NCBI GenBank assembly: GCA_033063855.1
Contig: CP093829.1
Location: 19,251,537-19,315,536 of the forward strand
Source: Smittia aterrima
Taxonomy: Eukaryota; Arthropoda; Insecta; Diptera; Chironomidae
Direction: 5' to 3'
Length of the DNA: 64,000 nucleotides
The notes under the pieces were generated by a model that worked only from the letters and a program-made list of their open reading frames with translations, was not told the origin of the DNA and made no database searches. A program made the position numbers and the translations under genes. Shown one piece after another: positions 26,381 to 37,170 of the stretch (position 1 is its first letter; the number at the start of each line of letters is the position of its first letter).

Positions 26381-27316
26381 ATGGTTATGTTAATTGTTTT
26401 GATTGGTTTTTCATCTCTGTGGAATTTTTTTAAAAAAAAGTTAGGATTGGAAAATGTTGTGTATCCGCGATTAGAATATCCTTCTCACGAACTATCCTTT
26501 GAATACAAAATGAATAACAGGAATCGTGGAATTGCTCTAATTTTCAATCAAGAGGTTTTTTTCCATCGGGAAAAGCTTTCTTCGAGAAAGGGAACAATAG
26601 AAGATAGAGATAATCTAATTGAAACGTTAGACGACTTTAACTTTGATGTTAGAGCTTTTAATGACCTCTCCGTCGACGATATCAGCAAAGAAATAAACAA
26701 AGTTGCTTCAGAGGATCATAGTGATAACGACTGCTTGCTTGTTACAGTAATGACTCATGGAGAGGAAAAAAATGTGTTGCATGCTTACGATGATTGCTTT
26801 TCGTTAGATGTTCTCACATCAGCTTTTACTGATGAGAAGTGTCCGACACTTATTGGAAAACCTCGACTGTTCTTTATTCAAGCTTGTCGAGGGGAAAAAC
26901 TAGATCCAGGTTTCGAGATCTCCGGTAAAAAGAAGCAGCGACATACTATAAATCAATCTGTGGACGGAGATGTTTTGGACACAAATCCTTTTGAAAATAA
27001 AAGTCAACCAACTTGTGAAGACTTTTCCATTTTCAATCCAACAATTGACAAAGATTTTTTGATCGTACGTTCGACTATGGAAAACCACGTTTCTTTCCGC
27101 AACGCAACAACAGGTAGCTGGTTCATCCAAACTTTATGCGAAGAGCTAAAAGATCATGGCGAAAATCATCATTTAGTCGACATTCTGACTCACGTCAATT
27201 GGAAAATCTCTCAACGAGTCACCGAAGGACTTGAGAAAACATACAAACAAACAACAGTCATATATTCAATGCTCACCAAGCTTTTGTTTTTGAACAAGAA
27301 AGAATTTGTTGTCTAG
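26381..27316 (+). CDS. Intronless executioner-type caspase with hydrophobic N-terminus, copy 1
   Basis: A single exon of 311 residues from the first ATG. Caspases are Cys proteases cutting after Asp. The p20 part starts near FEYKMNNRNRGIALIFNQE. The catalytic His is residue 126 (MTHGEE) and the catalytic Cys is 169 (IQACRG). The linker has several Asp that could be processing sites (VDGD, VLDTN). The p10 part has DFLIVRST and TGSWFIQTLCEEL. In place of the executioner YSWRN segment it reads VSFRN, so two residues of the S2/S3 substrate pocket differ. Instead of a prodomain there is a hydrophobic run, VMLIVLIGFSSLWNFF, followed by KKK; this could be a membrane anchor leaving the protease cytosolic. 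A longer frame exists upstream but only from a GTG, so the ATG at 26381 is used. The absence of introns, unlike its neighbours, fits retrocopy origin or a spliced 5' UTR. Confidence 0.9.
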   Translation: MVMLIVLIGFSSLWNFFKKKLGLENVVYPRLEYPSHELSFEYKMNNRNRGIALIFNQEVFFHREKLSSRKGTIEDRDNLIETLDDFNFDVRAFNDLSVDDISKEINKVASEDHSDNDCLLVTVMTHGEEKNVLHAYDDCFSLDVLTSAFTDEKCPTLIGKPRLFFIQACRGEKLDPGFEISGKKKQRHTINQSVDGDVLDTNPFENKSQPTCEDFSIFNPTIDKDFLIVRSTMENHVSFRNATTGSWFIQTLCEELKDHGENHHLVDILTHVNWKISQRVTEGLEKTYKQTTVIYSMLTKLLFLNKKEFVV

Positions 27317-27778
27317 TTTAAATTAAATTTTAAATACCTCTTGAATGAAAATAAGAACAAACGGAGGAAACACGGTTAGCGTAATCCTTTGCTCGCCCAA
27401 TATGACGACTTTGAAAAACAGGTCTGAAGATGGCATGTGATTTCCTAGAGGACCGTTTATTATGATAATGATTGCCATTTACATTGCCATGTACATTTAA
27501 ATAAACGTGGTATCAATACGAAATGTTAATGTTAATATTTTATTTTACGCTAAAATAAATCAACTTATAAATTTCAAAACATTGAAAGTAAGCTGGTTTT
27601 ATTTCATAGAAGAATTTTACAGAGAATAATCTTAACTGCTCATTAGCACTCGCCGAAAATGCTTTATTTGAAACTAAAACGTTGAATCAAAATCTCAAGT
27701 GGATTAAAGCGGCTCTGGCACTGAAATATCTTATCAAAAGAGAAGTAACTTCGAAATCTAGCTAAAACAGTTCTTAAA
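27317..27778. other. Spacer between caspase 1 and AKR2
   Basis: AT-rich spacer, partly alignable by eye with the caspase 2-AKR3 spacer (shared TATTTTATTTTA-GCTAAA stretch), which indicates that caspase and AKR were duplicated together. No gene seen. Confidence 0.6.
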
Positions 27779-28803
27779 ATGTCCAACCTTAAGCTTGCTC
27801 CAACTGTTAAACTCAACAATGGACTGTTGATGCCAGTGCTCGGCTTAGGAACGTTCAAAGTAAATATTTCAACAAATTGTGTGACCTTGAAAATATATTT
27901 TGTGATTTTTCGTAGAGCAACAACGAGGTAGCTTGCAATGCAACGAAAGTCGCTATCGGCAATAACTATCGTCACATTGATACAGCATTTGTCTATAAAA
28001 ACGAGAAAGAAGTTGGAAGGAGCATTAATGATTTGCTTCAAGCCGGTTCTTTGAAACGTGAGGATATCTTCATTACAACGAAGCTATTTCACATCTTTCA
28101 TGATCCAAGTCGCGTTGAAATGGCTTGTCGAAAGAGTTTGAATAATCTCGGATTGGATTATGTTGATCTTTACTTGATGCACTGTCCAGCTGCTCTTGAG
28201 TATAATGAGAAGGAGGATTTTTATCCGACGAGGGAAGATGGATCACTCGCTTTCTCAGATTGTGATTATGTCGATACGTGGAAAGCAATGGAGAAGCTCG
28301 TTGACTTGGGCTTAACTAAATCGATCGGTGTCAGCAATTTCAACAGCGAGCAAATTACGAGATTGTTGGAGAATTGTCGCATCAAGCCAGTGACAAACCA
28401 AGTTGAGTGCTCAGCGACATTCAACCAAAAGAAGTTAATCGAGTTCTGCAAAGCTCGTGATATTATTGTCACTGCTTATTCTCCCTTAACGAAACCACAT
28501 TCTTATGCAAAAGATCCTTCACTTCCTAAGCCTCCACTTCTTGATCCAAGAGTTGAGGAAATTGGATTGAAATATGGAAAAACTGCAGCTCAAGTTGTGC
28601 TCCGCTATCTGATTCAAATCGGAGTTGTTCCAATCCCAAAGTCATCCAACGAAGAAAGAATCAAGAAGAACATTGATATTTTCGATTTTCAACTGTCATC
28701 GGAAGATATGGCAATCCTCGATTCGTTCAACGGTCAACAACGAGCCGTGCCATTCAAAGCTTTTTCTAGCCACAAATATTATATGTTCAATGCAGAATTC
28801 TAA
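27779..28803 (+). CDS. Aldo-keto reductase, copy 2
   Basis: Exons 27779-27859 and 27916-28803 give 322 residues with the same exon sizes as copy 1 and a 56-nt intron. The tetrad is intact: Asp in HIDTAFVYKNEKEVG with its Tyr, Lys in ITTKL, His in LYLMHCP. The NADPH motifs are those of copy 1. Most differences from copies 1 and 3 cluster in the region coding for residues 40-90 (VYKNEKEVGRSINDLLQAG, TTKLFHIF, KEDFYPTRE), near the substrate pocket. The third quarter is almost identical in all copies. The clustering suggests either diversifying substrate preference or patchy gene conversion; this is inference. It follows caspase 1 by 462 bp and precedes the ABCC4-like gene by 273 bp, all on the plus strand. 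Confidence 0.93.
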
Positions 28804-29076
28804 AGTGCTTTAGAGCTTCATTTATTGATTGAAAAAAGAAAAGACAATAAATTCGAACAAACATTTTTCCAGATATATCGTGAAACAAAGATTTTTCCAC
28901 CACATACCGATCTTTTCAAATGATTGGCGGATGAATGTTCTATGCGAACGTTTCGCTCACGTTTTCCAACAACAGATAAGAAAATAAAAAAGAAATTTAT
29001 TTAGTTTTATTGTGAAATTATCTTGATTCGGCTCGAAAATTTGTGAGAGAAAAAAAAATTGTGATTCGAGTGCGAA

Positions 29077-32000
29077 ATGGAGAAAGTGGATCATCCTTTT
29101 GTTAAAGCGTCGGTTCTAAGCAAGATTTGGTTCTGGTAAACATGAAGAACTTTCGTTTTGAACAAAATTGTGATTTTAAGTTTTAGGTATCTAATCGATG
29201 TTTTGATCAAAGGTCGTCGTGAGTCAGAACCAAAAGTTTACAAGACATTGCCTGAACATGAAACTAGTTCGATCAGCAAGAAGTTTCTACGCTTATGGGA
29301 TAATGAGCAGAAGAAAACAAAGCCGAGTGTTTTCAAAATGCTTTTCAATGCTTTTGGAATTCAGATTTGCATTGCCGGCTTTTGCTACATGTTTTGCGAT
29401 ATGGCAATGAAATCATATCAGCCGAAAATGCTTTCAAGTCTCATTACATTTTTTACCGATGGAGAAGATAAGATTACAAAGCAACAAGCTTATCTTTATG
29501 CTACTGGGATTTTCTTATGTTCTCTGTTGCCAGTAATCAATATTCATCATTATGGTCTCTTTACCTCTCAGAGATTTCTAAAAATAAAAGTTGGTTGCAC
29601 TTCTTTGATCTATGACAAGGTAAGCACTGCATTAATTTTATTCATCACAGTGTCCATAACTATTTCATCATAGATCCTTAAAACTCCTAAATCTAAAGTG
29701 ACTGATAATTTGAACGGAAGAGTTATCAATTTGATTTCGGGTGATCTTGAAAGTTTGAACTGGATGATTGAAGGACACGCCGATTTGTATAAAGGCCCAG
29801 TCGAAACGATAATTTTCTCATACTTCATCTATCAATCAATGGGTTTATCAGGTCTTGCTGGAGTTTTTCTCATCTTAAGCTTCATCCCAATTCAAGTTTG
29901 GCTGAATAAAAAGATGGGAGAATGTAGTGAAGCTGTTTGGACTGCGAAAGATAAACGATTGCAGTTCGTATCCGAGATCATTAACGGAATTCAAATCGTT
30001 AAAATGTACGGATGGGAAAATGCTTTTGTGAAAATGATGGAAAAGATTCGTGGAAAAGAAATGGAAGGTTTGGAAAGATCTTGGTTGATCTACGCTATTC
30101 TAATGGTGCTCGCTGTTGCATCAAAAGTTTCTGTATTCATTTCGATCATCGCTTACATCTTGGCGGGAAACAGCTTAACATCAGAAAATGTTTTCATGCT
30201 TTCAATTTACTACAGTCAACTTAGCAATAGCATGGTGCACTATTGGCCAATGGTTCTGCGTGCAACATGCGATGGACTTTTAGCGATAAAGCGACTTGAA
30301 GAATTCCTTGTCGAGGGGCGAGAAGAATTTTCACAAATCAAACCAAAATCGAAGAGGAGTTCAAACAATTCGAAGGCGATTGGTTCACTTGAGCTTTCAA
30401 ATGCATCGGGATCGTGGACTTCTGACATTGGTCAGAAATGTGTTGGCATTGAAGAAGTCAATTTAAAGCTTCAACCGGGAACGTTAAACATCGTTATAGG
30501 AACTGTTGGATCAGGAAAATCTTCACTTCTTCAAGCAATTGTTGATGAACTTGAACTAGATGAAGGCAAAGTGGAATATAACGGTCACATGAGCTATTCA
30601 ACACAAGAAACTTGGCTTTTCAATGATACCATCAGGAATAACATTTTGTTCAATGAAACTTTCGATGAAGTTCGATACGAGAAAGTGATCAAAGCTTGTG
30701 CCTTAAAGCGAGACCTCGGAACATTCGTTCTTGGAGACAAAACGATCGTTGCTGAGCGCGGAAGTTCACTAAGTGGCGGGCAAAAGGCTCGAATAAATCT
30801 AGCTCGCGCTGTTTACAAGAAAGCTGACATTTATTTGTTGGACGATCCGCTGTCAGCTGTCGACGTCCACGTTGGTAATCAACATTAAAAATTCTATTTG
30901 AAATTTTCTTCATCTAACCCTCGTCAATCGTTTTAGGAAATCAAATCTTCATCGAATGTTTCCAGAAGCTCTTGAAAGGAAAAACGATTTTGCTTGTTAC
31001 TCATCAGCTTAATTATTTGAGCGAATCTGATAATGTCATCGTCATGAGTAATGGAAGAATAGAATCACAAGGAGCTTTTAAAAATAGCGAAAAGAACTTT
31101 GCAAAAATTCTGCAGTCGACAGATGAAGAAAACGAATTGGAAACTCAAGAAGAAAATTCGCCCGAGAAAGAAGATCCCAAGGCTTCAATTGCTCAAAGAT
31201 CTTTGATTGAAAATTTTAAAGATTATCTCGATGCTGTTGGAAGCAGGAAATTCATCGCTTTTGTTTTCTTGTTAACTATTTCAACGCAAGCGGCGAGTAC
31301 TGGAATTAACAAATTTCTAGTTCTTTGGACAGATTGGGAACAATCTTTAACAGGCAATGAGGATTTTGATGTTACAAGCACCCGAAATCAATATCTACTC
31401 GTTTATTCTGCATTGATCGCCGTTCTGATTGTGTTTAGTTACAATTCTTATGTCCTAATGTTCACATCCCTCATCAAGTTAGTTAAATTCGGATCTTTTT
31501 ATTTTACTTACAAATTAATTTCTTCACAGGGCATCGCAAAAGTTCCATAATCGAATGCTAAATAGTATTTTACGGACTTCTATGAGCTTCTTCCATTCAA
31601 AATCCTCTGGAATAATAATCTATAGATTTTCACGAGATATTGGGAAACTGGACGATGAAACTCCAAACGTCATTTTCTCGATTTTTGTTGTAAGAATCTA
31701 AAAACTTTTCGTAATTTTGTTTATCTTTTCCTTCTTTATTTCAGATTCTTCTGGAATTTACATCAGTAATTTACCTCGTTCTCTCTGCGAACACAAAACT
31801 TATGATTCCAACACTGGTCTTTGTTTCTTCGTTGTTGACAATTAGAAAGATCTTAACTCCGATCATTAAAAAATTTGAGAAAGTTCAAAGCAACGTAAAC
31901 TCAAACACTACGACACACTTAAGGGCAACTTTGGATGGACTAACAACGATCAGAGCATTAAACGGCGAAAAAAAGATTCTCAGTAATTTCAACAATCAAC

Positions 32001-33097
32001 AGAATATTTGCAACTCTGCTTGGTTTACGAGCATGATAAGTTCTAAAGCTTACAAATTCTGGATTGAATCTTTGAGCGCATTCTTCATTGGATTAATCAT
32101 CTTTAGTTTCATTTGGTTTGATGACTCGACGAGCTCGTCGAATGAGCGTGGATTAACTCTAACTCAAGTAAGTGGATTGATTGGACTCGTTGTTTGGGGA
32201 CTAGCAATGATATCTGACAATGAGAGACAAATGATTTCCGTTGAAAGGATTGTTGAGTTTTCAAATTTACCTGTAGAAGGTAACAACTCAAAAATTTCTA
32301 AAATCACTGAAAACATCAGAGATGGGAAAATTGAATTTAAAGATTTTTGCTTAAAATATCCTACAAGCGACAAAGCTGTTCTAAAGAGCTTAAACTTTAC
32401 GATGAAACCAAAAGAGAAAATTGGAATCGTTGGAAGAAGTGGAAGTGGGAAGACGAGTATTGCTCTTTCAATATTCAGGATCGTTGAACCTTTCGAAGGT
32501 TCTATTTCTATTGATGGTCAAAATATCAGTGAAATGAATATTGAATACTTGAGAAAGAATTTGACGATCATCCCACAAGACGCAACACTATTCACTGGAT
32601 CCCTTAGAATGAACCTCGATCCCACTGGTTTACACTCAGACGAAGAGCTTTGGAAAGTGATAGGAGATGTTGAAATGAAGGAAACAATTGAGCTATTGCC
32701 GCGAAAATTGGATTGCAAAATATCCGAGAATGGATCAAACTTCAGCATTGGCCAAAGACAATTGATTTCACTAGCTCGAGCATTGCTTAGAAGAACGAAG
32801 ATCCTCGTTTTGGATGAAGTCACATCAAGCATCGATGACGAGACTGACAAATTAATTCAATCAACTATAAAATCAAAGTTTTCTGATTGCACAATCCTGA
32901 CCATAGCTCATCGTTTGGAGACAATTATTGAGAGTGACAAAGTTCTCGTGATGGATAATGGATTATTAACTGAGTTTGGTCATCCGCATGATCTTTTGAA
33001 GAAAGAGAACGGAGCCTTTAAATCACTTGTTATGCAATCAGGAAAACTTGAAGCGTTGGCGCTTAGAGCTGAAGATAACTACAAGAAAAAAGAATAA
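29077..33097 (+). CDS. Full-length ABCC4-like (MRP4-type) ABC transporter
   Basis: Exons 29077-29135, 29187-29619, 29674-30874, 30937-31477, 31530-31689 and 31745-33097 join in frame to 1248 residues, the size of ABCC4-type short MRPs without a TMD0. The order is TMD1, NBD1, TMD2, NBD2. NBD1 has Walker A GTVGSGKSS near residue 440, signature LSGGQKARINLARAVY and Walker B YLLDDPLSAVD. NBD2 has Walker A GRSGSGKTS near 1028, signature FSIGQRQLISLARALL and Walker B ILVLDEVTSSID with the catalytic Glu kept. Signature 2 has Phe-Ser-Ile where LSVGQ is usual. The N-terminus MEKVDHPFVKASVLSKIWFW is the typical cytosolic elbow. Such pumps export organic anions, conjugates and cyclic nucleotides across the plasma membrane; the substrate here is unknown. 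It sits inside the AKR/caspase cluster and is followed after 85 bp by an AKR fragment. Confidence 0.92.
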
Positions 33098-33181
33098 AAT
33101 TTCATATTATTTTCTCGAAGTTAATAAAGATTTTCAATTGTTAGTGGATTTTAGAAAGAATATTTCTCAGAAACTAAAACT

Positions 33182-33359
33182 CCGCTTATTCTCCGTTCTC
33201 ATGCAAAAGATCCAAGAGTTGAGGAAATTGGCTTGAAATATGGGAAAACTGCAGCTCAAGTTGTGCTTCGCTATCTGATTCAAAACGGAGTAGTTCCAAT
33301 CTTAAAGTCGTCAAACGAAGAAAGAATCAAGAAGATCATTGACATTTTCGATTTCGAAA
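33182..33359 (+). pseudogene. Aldo-keto reductase fragment (C-terminal part)
   Basis: About 180 bp closely matching the stretch of the AKR genes that codes for residues around 215-280 (EEIGLKYGKTAAQVVLRYL through KKIIDIFDFE). A short piece equivalent to AYSP and SHSYAKDP sits ahead of it with an internal deletion. The 5' two thirds and the C-terminus are missing, and PIPKSS has become PILKSS. It reads NGVV like copies 1 and 3, not IGVV like copy 2. This is a relic of a fourth AKR copy or of an unequal exchange that brought the ABCC4-like gene next to it. Confidence 0.88.
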
Positions 33360-33898
33360 CGAGTCTCCAACATTTGAATCTAATGCAGTTTTTGCCCTGT
33401 TCGTAGAGTTTCGCGTTAGTATAAATTCGGAAGTAACGTAGAGTTTATTTCTTTTCTGTGTCGCTTGTCGAACGAGACACACATTTTATTGAACGAATGA
33501 CAAGTTAGAACTTAGAGGTTAAGTTAGTGGATATTTGTGAACAGCCAAAGACAGGAAATTGTCTAAGATTTGGATAAAATTTAATAATTTAGAAACCCGT
33601 GAAGGTAACATTCTAGTCAAACTTTGTATTTATATCAAATCTGTATTTTTAGGGTTGTTCATTTATCGGTGTTCTTCTATCAAACATCAGACAATAAACG
33701 AATACAAGAAAGCAAATTATTTTTAGTCTTTTCATTGCGAAACAGGTTATGTCCAATTTCTGGATCTTTTCTTGATGTTCTCGTCGAAACAATTATGGTG
33801 AAAATTCTATGTTAAATTATCAAATCTGGATTTTAATCGTTCTAAGAAAACCCTCAAATTTCCCTCAGCCACTATGAATTAGTTCACGTCAGTGAGTC
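33360..33898. other. Spacer between AKR fragment and satellite block
   Basis: AT-rich sequence with no recognisable exon or repeat. The short open frame at 33624-33815 is not like any protein I know. Confidence 0.45.
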
Positions 33899-34280
33899 TT
33901 CACTATAATAACTACGCACTTTGATGAACAAAGCGAAGAATTTCACCATTCAAATTTTTGTGAAATTTCGTCCGAATTTCGCGTTGAATTCGATGGAAAC
34001 AGAGTCGGTTGATTGCTTAGACTTTCCAAGGCTTCGGCTCATGATCAGTTAAGATAGCCAGACCGTAAAATTTGATGAACTGCGCAATTAAATACTTCTC
34101 GAACTTTCTGCGATGGTGTTGAATTTCGGCTTGCAATCGATGACTTTCGATTAAATATAACTTCGTTTAGCCTATACGACACTTTTTAAAACTTTTTGTT
34201 GCCTATGAAGGACTCTTTTCTAGAAAAAAAAACCAAAGTTAAAAGAATTTGAACCAATACATACAGAAAATAACTATTTC
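33899..34280. repeat. ~380-bp satellite module, copy 1
   Basis: The first of three near-identical modules, beginning CACTATAATAACTACGCACT and ending just before the first 31-bp units. It differs from copies 2 and 3 by scattered substitutions and a few indels in A-runs. A short minus-strand open stretch exists inside it, but differences between copies change its residues freely, so I do not call it coding. Confidence 0.85.
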
Positions 34281-34744
34281 GCCCGAATTACCCCGAGAAT
34301 TTTTTTTCACCCGAATTATCCCGAGAAATTATTTATTTCTCCCGAATTATCCCAAGAAATTATTTTGTTCTCCCGGGTTAACTCGAGAAATGAATTGTTA
34401 TTCGCGTATAAACGGGGAAATTATTTATTTCACGCAAGAAAAGAATTGTTTCACCCGAATTATCCCCAGAAATTATTTTGTTCTCCCGAATTATCCCCAG
34501 AAATTATTTTGTTCTCCCGAATTATCCCCAGAAATTATTTTGTTCTCCCGAATTATCCCCAGAAATTATTTTGTTCTCCCGAATTATCCCCAGAAATTAT
34601 TTTGTTCTCCCGAATTATCCCCAGAAATTATTTTGTTCTCCCTAATTATCCCCAGAAATTATTTTGTTCTTTCGGGTTAACTCGAGAAATGAATTGTTTT
34701 TCCCGTATAAACGGGGATATTATTTATTTCACTCGAGAAAAGAA
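34281..34744. repeat. 31-bp tandem repeat array 1
   Basis: A head-to-tail array of a 31-bp unit with core CCCGAATTATCCCC followed by AGAAATTATTTTG. It is mixed with longer variant units carrying GGTTAACTCGAG and a CGCGTATAAACGGG segment. Because 31 is not a multiple of 3 and the unit has no stop on the plus strand, all three frames stay open and cycle every 31 codons, which creates long spurious reading frames. Confidence 0.93.
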
Positions 34745-35127
34745 CTTCACTATAAAAACTACGCACTTTGATGAAGAAAGCGAAGAATTTCACCATTCAA
34801 ATTTTTGTGAAGTTTCGTCCGAATTTCGCGTTGAATTCGATGGAAACAGAGTCGGTTGATTGCTTAGACTTTCCAAGGCTTCGGCTCATGATCAGTTAAG
34901 ATAGCCAGACCGTAAAATTTGATGAACTGCGCAATTAAATACTTCTCGAACTTTCTGCGTTGGTGTTGAATTTTGGCTTGCAATCGATGACTTTCGATTA
35001 AATATAACTTCGTTTAGCCTATACGACACTTTTTGAAACTTTTTGTTGCCTAGGAAGGATTTTTTTCTAAAAAAAAAACCAAAGTTAAAAGAATTTGAAC
35101 CAAAACATACAGAAAATAACTATTTCG
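34745..35127. repeat. ~380-bp satellite module, copy 2
   Basis: Second module copy, 846 bp after copy 1, with the same boundaries. It reads TATAAAAACTACGC where copy 1 has TATAATAACTACGC. Confidence 0.85.
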
Positions 35128-36034
35128 CCCGAATTACCCCGAGAATTTTTTTTTTCACCCGAATTATCCCGAGAAATTATTTATTTCACCCGAATTATCC
35201 CAAGAAATTATTTTGTTCTCCCGGGTTAAATCGAGAAATGAATTGTTTTTCGCGTATAAACGGGGAAATTATTTATTTCACTCGAGAAAAGAATTGTTTT
35301 CCCGAGTTATCCCGAGAAATTATTTATTTCACCCGAATTATCCCCAGAAATTATTTTGTTCTCCCGAATTATCCCCAGAAATTATTTTGTTCTCCCGAAT
35401 TATCCCCAGAAATTATTTTGTTCTCCCGAATTATCCCTAGAAATTATTTTGTTCTCCCGAATTATCCACAGAAATTATTTTGTTCTCCCGGGTTAACTCG
35501 AGAAATGAATTGTTTTTCGCGTATAAACGGGGAAATTATTTATTTCACTCGAGTAAAGAATTGTTTCACCCGAATTATCCCCAGAAACTATTTTGTTCTC
35601 CCGAATTATCCCCAGAAATTTTTTTGTTCTCCCGAATTATCCCTAGAAATTATTTTGTTCTCCCGAATTATCCACAGAAATTATTTTGTTCTCCCGGGTT
35701 AACTCGAGAAATGAATTGTTTTTCGCGTATAAACGGGGAAATTATTTATTTCACTCGAGTAAAGAATTGTTTCACCCGAATTATCCCCAGAAATTATTTT
35801 GTTCTTCCGAATTATCCCCAGAAATTATTTTGTTCTCCCTAATTATCCCCAGAAATTATTTTGTTCTCCCGAATTATCCCCAGAAATTATTTTGTTCTCC
35901 CTAATTATCCCCAGAAATTATTTTGTTCTCCCTAATTATCCCCAGAAATTATTTTGTTCTTTCGGGTTAACTCGAGAAATGAATTGTTTTTCCCGTATAA
36001 ACGGGGATATTATTTATTTCACTCGAGAAAAGAA
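35128..36034. repeat. 31-bp tandem repeat array 2
   Basis: The longest array, about 0.9 kb. It contains three or four larger sub-blocks in which runs of 31-bp units alternate with the CTCGAG/CGCGTATAAAC variant, which shows a higher-order organisation. Confidence 0.93.
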
Positions 36035-36413
36035 CTTCACTATAAAAACTACGCACTTTGATGAAGAAAGCGAAGAATTTCACCATTCAAATTTTTGTGA
36101 AGTTTCGTCCGAATTTCGCGTTGAATTCGATGGAAACAGAGTCGGTTGATTGCTTAGACTTTCCAAGGCTTCGGCTCATGATCAGTTAAGATAGCCAGAC
36201 CGTAAAATTTGATGAACTGCGCAATTAAATACTTCTCGAACTTTCTGCGATGGTGTTGAATTTTGGCTTGCAATCGATGACTTACGATTAAATATAACTT
36301 CGTTTAGCCTATACGACACTTTTGAAACTTTTTGTTGCCTAGGAAGGACTTTTTTCTAAAAAAAACCAAAGTTAAAAGAATTTGAACCAATACATACAGA
36401 AAATAACTATTTC
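36035..36413. repeat. ~380-bp satellite module, copy 3
   Basis: Third module copy, 1290 bp after copy 2, almost identical to it apart from point changes (for example CTTACGATT for CTTTCGATT) and shorter A-runs. Confidence 0.85.
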
Positions 36414-36836
36414 GCCCGAATTACCCCGAGAATTTTTTTTTCACCCGAATTATCCCGAGAAATTATTTATTTCACCCGAATTATCCCAAGAAATTATTTT
36501 GTTCTCCCGGGTTAACTCGAGAAATGAATTGTTTTTCGCGTATAAACAGAGAAATTATTTATTTCACTCGAGAAAAGAATTGTTTCACCCGAATTATCCC
36601 CAGAAATTATTTTGTTCTCCCGGGTTAACTCGAGAAATGAATTGTTTTTCGCGTATAAACGGGGAAATTATTTATTTCACTCGAGAAAAGAATTGTTTCA
36701 CCCGAATTATCCCCAGAAATTATTTTGTTTTCCCGAATTATCCCCAGAAATTATTTTGTTCCCCCTAATTATCCCCAGAAATTATTTTGTTCTCCCGAAT
36801 TATCCCCAGAAATTATTCTGTTCTCTCTAATTATTA
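36414..36836. repeat. 31-bp tandem repeat array 3
   Basis: Third array, with the same unit and the same long variants. It ends abruptly at TAATTATTAAATTAGATTAG, where sequence of different composition begins. Confidence 0.92.
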
Positions 36837-37170
36837 AATTAGATTAGATTTACGCTCGTGGGTGCCCACAGACACAATCCCATTTCACTCATTCATATAA
36901 AAATCCTTATGAGTTTCCTGGTCCGGCTGGTGAGACATACATCGCAACGGTGGGTCATTACAGGCGAAAGACGTCAGCTTAGCATCCCGCTCGCCAAGGT
37001 CACTCAGATGCTACCCTAAGGGCATGCACCACAGTTATGAATAACGGCCCCACAGCGTGCTAAGGGTCGACAAAATCAAGGGAGGACCCGATGGTAGGCT
37101 ACCACCCTGACCCACCAGGGGGGAAAAGTCCCTCTGCATGCATAAATAAATCAATAAATAAAATTGCAAC
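36837..37170. mobile_element. Candidate SINE-like or truncated retroelement insert
   Basis: About 330 bp with clearly higher GC content than anything around it. It is rich in CGC, GGG and CCACC blocks (for example CACCCTGACCCACC and AAGGGCATGCACCACAG) and runs into a tail of ATAAAT-type repeats near 37140-37162. A compact GC-rich body plus an A/T-repeat tail is the usual form of a SINE or of the 3' end of a non-LTR retrotransposon. I cannot identify Pol III boxes or target-site duplications with confidence, so the class is a guess. Confidence 0.45.

Noticed and set aside
34100..34160. Minus-strand stretch within the ~380-bp module reading like a short protein tail
   Set aside because: Differences between module copies change residues freely and a stop lies just upstream, so no constraint on coding is visible.
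34249..36830. Multiple overlapping frames of 70-219 codons
   Set aside because: All are translations of the 31-bp tandem array in its three phases; no independent sign of a gene.
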